Assembly: GCA_947490605.1 (NCBI GenBank) | Contig: CANLHE010000016.1 | Coordinates: 1-9,771 of the forward strand | Source of the DNA: Actinomycetota bacterium | GTDB taxonomy: Bacteria; Actinomycetota; Actinomycetes; Nanopelagicales; Nanopelagicaceae | Direction: 5' to 3' | Length of the DNA: 9,771 nucleotides | Shown here: in pieces, positions 7,901 through 9,771 of the stretch | Position numbering within the stretch: position 1 is the stretch's first letter | How the letters are laid out: every line of letters begins with the position of its first letter | Position numbers and translations under genes: made by a program | The notes under the pieces: model-generated | What the model saw: only the letters and a program-made list of their open reading frames with translations | What the model was told of the DNA's origin: nothing | Database searches by the model: none

Positions 7901-9068
7901 TTTGTATTCCCATTAAAAGTAACACTGCTGAAAGATCTAAGGTACTTATAGTTGTTGCTGCAGCTGCGGCAACTTTGGGCTTAGCATTAAATGCTATTCC
8001 AAGGCCCGCTGCTTCGATCATATCAAGATCATTTGCGCCATCTCCGATTGCGACTGTTTGAGATAGATCAACTCCTTCAATTTTTGCAAAATCAAGTAGC
8101 GAATTATATTTCGCGATGCGATCGATAATCTCGCCGTCAGTTTTACCGGTTAGTTTTCCATTCACGATCTCTAATTTATTTGCCCGATAGAAGTCAATTT
8201 TTAAGTCTTTAAGAATGGGTTCAATTACATCCAAAAATCCGCCAGAGACAACGCCAACTTTGTGGCCTTGCTTATGAAGTGTTTCTATTAATTTCTTTGC
8301 TCCATTTGTTAACGTTATTTCCTTTCGGACTAATTCAATAACTGATTGATCAAGTCCAGCAAGTAATGAAACTCTGGCTGATAAGGCCTGTGCAAAATCT
8401 AGTTCACCGGCCATTGCACTTTGAGTAATTTTAGATACCTGGTCAAGTTTGCCAGCATGCTTTGCAATTAAGTCAATTACTTCCTGCTCGATTAGTGTTG
8501 AATCCATATCAAGCAGGACTAATCGTTTAGCTTCACGCGCCCGAGAACTTGGCTCTACTGCGAGATCAATTCGATTTGTAATTGCCACTTTAGCTAGAGA
8601 CCTTTGAACCTCTTTTATGGATTTATTAGGAATCTTTATATTTAATTCGATTGCCAAGACTGGGATAGTGGCAGTACGACGTATTGCAATAATATTTCCA
8701 CCAAGCCGGCCAATTTCATCTGCAACGGCAGCAAGTCCAATTGGCTTTATGCTCTCGCCAATAATTACTACATTTAGTAGCTCTGATTTCTCATTCATTT
8801 GTTCATGGTGGACGAAATCAATAGCTATATCTAGACCAATTGCCTCTTGCAAGATGTTTAGGTCCGCAGCCACTGCTTCAGCATGGTTTTCATCTAGTGT
8901 GATCAAAACAGTTAGAAGTAGGCGATCTCTAATTATTAATTGCTCAACATCAATAACACTCACTGAAAATTGCGAAAGAACCTTCATGAGACTTTGCGTA
9001 ATCCCAGGACGATCTTCGCCTGAAACCAGAATAAGTCCGGTAAAGGCAGGGGGATTTTTATTCGGCAT
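7890..9068 (-). CDS. serB: Phosphoserine phosphatase with two N-terminal ACT domains
   Basis: SerB hydrolyses O-phospho-L-serine to L-serine, the last step of serine synthesis. The 392-residue protein is built like mycobacterial SerB2: ACT domain 1 (about 10-85, GLILVSGEDRPGITQSLMKV), ACT domain 2 (about 97-170, VVIIGESIKPIGLAAVADEI), then a HAD phosphatase (about 180-390). HAD motif I is DMDST (187-191; D187 nucleophile, D189 acid/base), motif II VSGGF (274-278), the motif III lysine is probably K320, and motif IV is GDGAND (342-347; D343 and D347 bind Mg2+). The ACT domains suggest allosteric control by an amino acid, probably serine. It is divergent from an ABC ATPase gene and convergent with rpe. 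A TAATCT box lies six bases before the ATG, suggesting a leaderless mRNA. In M. tuberculosis serB2 (Rv3042c) is also next to the ABC gene homologue (Rv3041c). Confidence 0.96.
   Translation of the reverse strand: MPNKNPPAFTGLILVSGEDRPGITQSLMKVLSQFSVSVIDVEQLIIRDRLLLTVLITLDENHAEAVAADLNILQEAIGLDIAIDFVHHEQMNEKSELLNVVIIGESIKPIGLAAVADEIGRLGGNIIAIRRTATIPVLAIELNIKIPNKSIKEVQRSLAKVAITNRIDLAVEPSSRAREAKRLVLLDMDSTLIEQEVIDLIAKHAGKLDQVSKITQSAMAGELDFAQALSARVSLLAGLDQSVIELVRKEITLTNGAKKLIETLHKQGHKVGVVSGGFLDVIEPILKDLKIDFYRANKLEIVNGKLTGKTDGEIIDRIAKYNSLLDFAKIEGVDLSQTVAIGDGANDLDMIEAAGLGIAFNAKPKVAAAAATTISTLDLSAVLLLMGIQTNL
7954..7973 (+). terminator. Near-perfect palindrome; weak candidate terminator for the rpe operon
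   Basis: Read on the plus strand, this 20-base near-palindrome folds into an 8-bp stem (GTTGCTGC with GCGGCAAC, one U-G wobble) and a four-base AGCU loop, followed by only three T residues. It lies 53 bases after the rpe stop and is the most obvious hairpin near the operon end. It is also inside serB, where it encodes part of an alanine-rich stretch (VAAAAATT), so the symmetry could come from GCN codons. The short T-run makes efficient intrinsic termination doubtful. Confidence 0.22.
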
Positions 9069-9074
9069 TGGGTC

Positions 9075-9080
9075 AGATTA
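9075..9080 (-). promoter_or_regulatory. Candidate -10 box (TAATCT) for a leaderless serB transcript
   Basis: On the minus strand TAATCT ends exactly six bases before the serB ATG, the same spacing as the box before def. It fits TANNNT and would put the transcription start at the start codon. No Shine-Dalgarno sequence is visible between it and the ATG. The expected -35 position (about 9098-9103) reads CCCGAG, which does not match a consensus. Confidence 0.5.
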
Positions 9081-9104
9081 ACCATATTCACCACCTACTC
9101 GGGG

Positions 9105-9110
9105 TATCTT
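9105..9110 (+). promoter_or_regulatory. Candidate -10 box (TATCTT) for the ABC ATPase gene
   Basis: TATCTT ends eight bases before the ATG at 9119, at the long end of the spacing expected for a leaderless mRNA. The gap to the ATG (TCACTCCT) has no Shine-Dalgarno sequence. Together with the serB box it forms a compact divergent promoter region of 50 bases (9069-9118), leaving little room for a regulator site. No good -35 hexamer is visible. Confidence 0.42.
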
Positions 9111-9118
9111 TCACTCCT

Positions 9119-9771
9119 ATGAGCGCGATATTGGAGTTAGCAAATGTCAGCGTCCGCAGAGGTGAGCGAGTAATTCTTGGTCCACTTGATTGGCAAGTTC
9201 TTGAGGGTCAGAGGTGGGTAATCCTGGGACCAAATGGCGCTGGCAAAACTACCTTGTTGCAAATTTGCTCCTCGTTAATTCATCCAACCACTGGAACAAT
9301 CAAAATCTTAGGTGAGCAACTTGGCAGAGTTGATGTTTTTGAACTTCGCACAAGAATTGGATTAACCTCCTCAGCTTTGGTTGAACAACTACCGAATGAT
9401 GAACTTGTTATGGATGTGGTGCTGACCGCTGCTTATGCGATGTTAGGCAGATGGCAAGAGCGTTATGACTTATGGGATGAGTCAAGAGCAATGGCTTTAC
9501 TAACCGCACTAGGTGTTCGCGAATTAGGTGATCGCCTATTCGGTTCATTAAGTGAAGGGGAGAAGAAGCGAGTACAAATTGCTCGCGCACTTATGGCTGA
9601 TCCAGAGCTATTGCTATTAGATGAACCAGCATCTTCACTTGATTTGGGAGGGCGAGAGGATCTATTGAAGCGAATTGAAACCTTTGCTAGAGATCCATTA
9701 GCGCCAGCTACTGTGATTGTTACTCACCACATCGAAGAGATTCCAGTTGGCACGACTCATGCACTTTTATT
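9119..9771 (+). CDS. ABC transporter ATP-binding protein, YlmA/ModF-like (COG1119), partial
   Basis: The first 217 codons of an ABC ATPase are present; the gene continues past the right edge. Motifs in order: Walker A GPNGAGKT (37-44), signature SLSEGEKKR (143-151, the LSEGE variant), Walker B LLLLDE (164-169), D-loop SSLD (172-175) and the switch His H203 in VTHH. The Q-loop Gln is replaced: the expected IGxxxQ segment reads IGLTSS (80-85). The segments LGRWQERY (109-116) and LDLGGRE (174-180) and the position next to serB match my memory of M. tuberculosis Rv3041c and the COG1119 group. Partner and substrate are unknown, and no membrane subunit is in the window. The complete gene may be a stand-alone cytosolic ATPase. 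The molybdate link in the group name is not evidence of function here. ATG at 9119 follows a putative leaderless -10 box. Confidence 0.9.
   Translation, partial: MSAILELANVSVRRGERVILGPLDWQVLEGQRWVILGPNGAGKTTLLQICSSLIHPTTGTIKILGEQLGRVDVFELRTRIGLTSSALVEQLPNDELVMDVVLTAAYAMLGRWQERYDLWDESRAMALLTALGVRELGDRLFGSLSEGEKKRVQIARALMADPELLLLDEPASSLDLGGREDLLKRIETFARDPLAPATVIVTHHIEEIPVGTTHALL

Noticed and set aside
8617..9081. A 154-codon open frame on the plus strand opposite serB
   Set aside because: It lies antisense to the ACT-domain part of serB, which has clear homology; its translation is Ser/Ile/Arg-rich with no recognisable family. It is a shadow frame.
1..9771. Absence of TGA among the nine visible stop codons (six TAA, three TAG), raising the idea of TGA reassignment
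   Set aside because: Nine stops is a small sample and AT-rich genomes favour TAA. No recognisable gene contains an in-frame TGA, so there is no evidence for recoding.
1..9771. A mobile element, CRISPR array, tRNA, riboswitch (for example a SAM riboswitch before metK) or defence system
   Set aside because: Every stretch longer than 50 bases is accounted for by a housekeeping gene. The four bases before metK cannot hold a riboswitch, and no repeats, tRNA-like folds or transposase motifs were seen.

Overview
This is an ordinary but very compact piece of chromosome, most likely from a low-G+C, genome-streamlined actinobacterium. The gene order rpoZ-coaBC-metK-priA, then fmt-rsmB-rpe, is the same as in Mycobacterium and Streptomyces. 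The proteins also carry actinobacterial marks: a PAMH flavoprotein motif in CoaBC, a PriA without helicase motifs, and a SerB with two ACT domains. The DNA is AT-rich by eye (TTA, AAA, ATT and GAT codons are common). That is unusual for the phylum and points to aquatic groups such as the freshwater acI lineage (Nanopelagicales) or a marine low-G+C relative. The phylum is well supported; the order is an inference.

Layout. Positions 1-7900 are one plus-strand run of eight genes: the end of rpoZ, then coaBC, metK, priA, def, fmt, rsmB and rpe. Gaps are mostly 3-10 bases, with one overlap (fmt/rsmB) and one 27-base gap before def that looks like an internal promoter. From 7890 to 9068 serB lies on the minus strand and overlaps the end of rpe tail to tail. 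A 50-base divergent intergenic region (9069-9118) separates serB from an ABC ATPase gene that runs off the right edge. No stretch above 50 bases is non-coding. There are no RNA genes, mobile elements, CRISPR arrays or long repeats.

Functional logic. Several genes share methionine/one-carbon and translation chemistry. MetK makes S-adenosylmethionine, Fmt formylates initiator Met-tRNA, Def removes the formyl group from new proteins, and RsmB uses SAM to methylate 16S rRNA. CoaBC makes a coenzyme A precursor, PriA belongs to replication restart, Rpe to the pentose phosphate pathway, SerB to serine synthesis, and RpoZ to RNA polymerase.

The main point of interest is expression. No gene has a clear Shine-Dalgarno sequence. 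All three genes with a real upstream gap (def, serB, the ABC gene) have a TANNNT -10 box 6-8 bases before the ATG, the pattern expected of leaderless mRNAs. I found no sign of a new biological system; the other findings are lineage-specific residue changes and small regulatory candidates.
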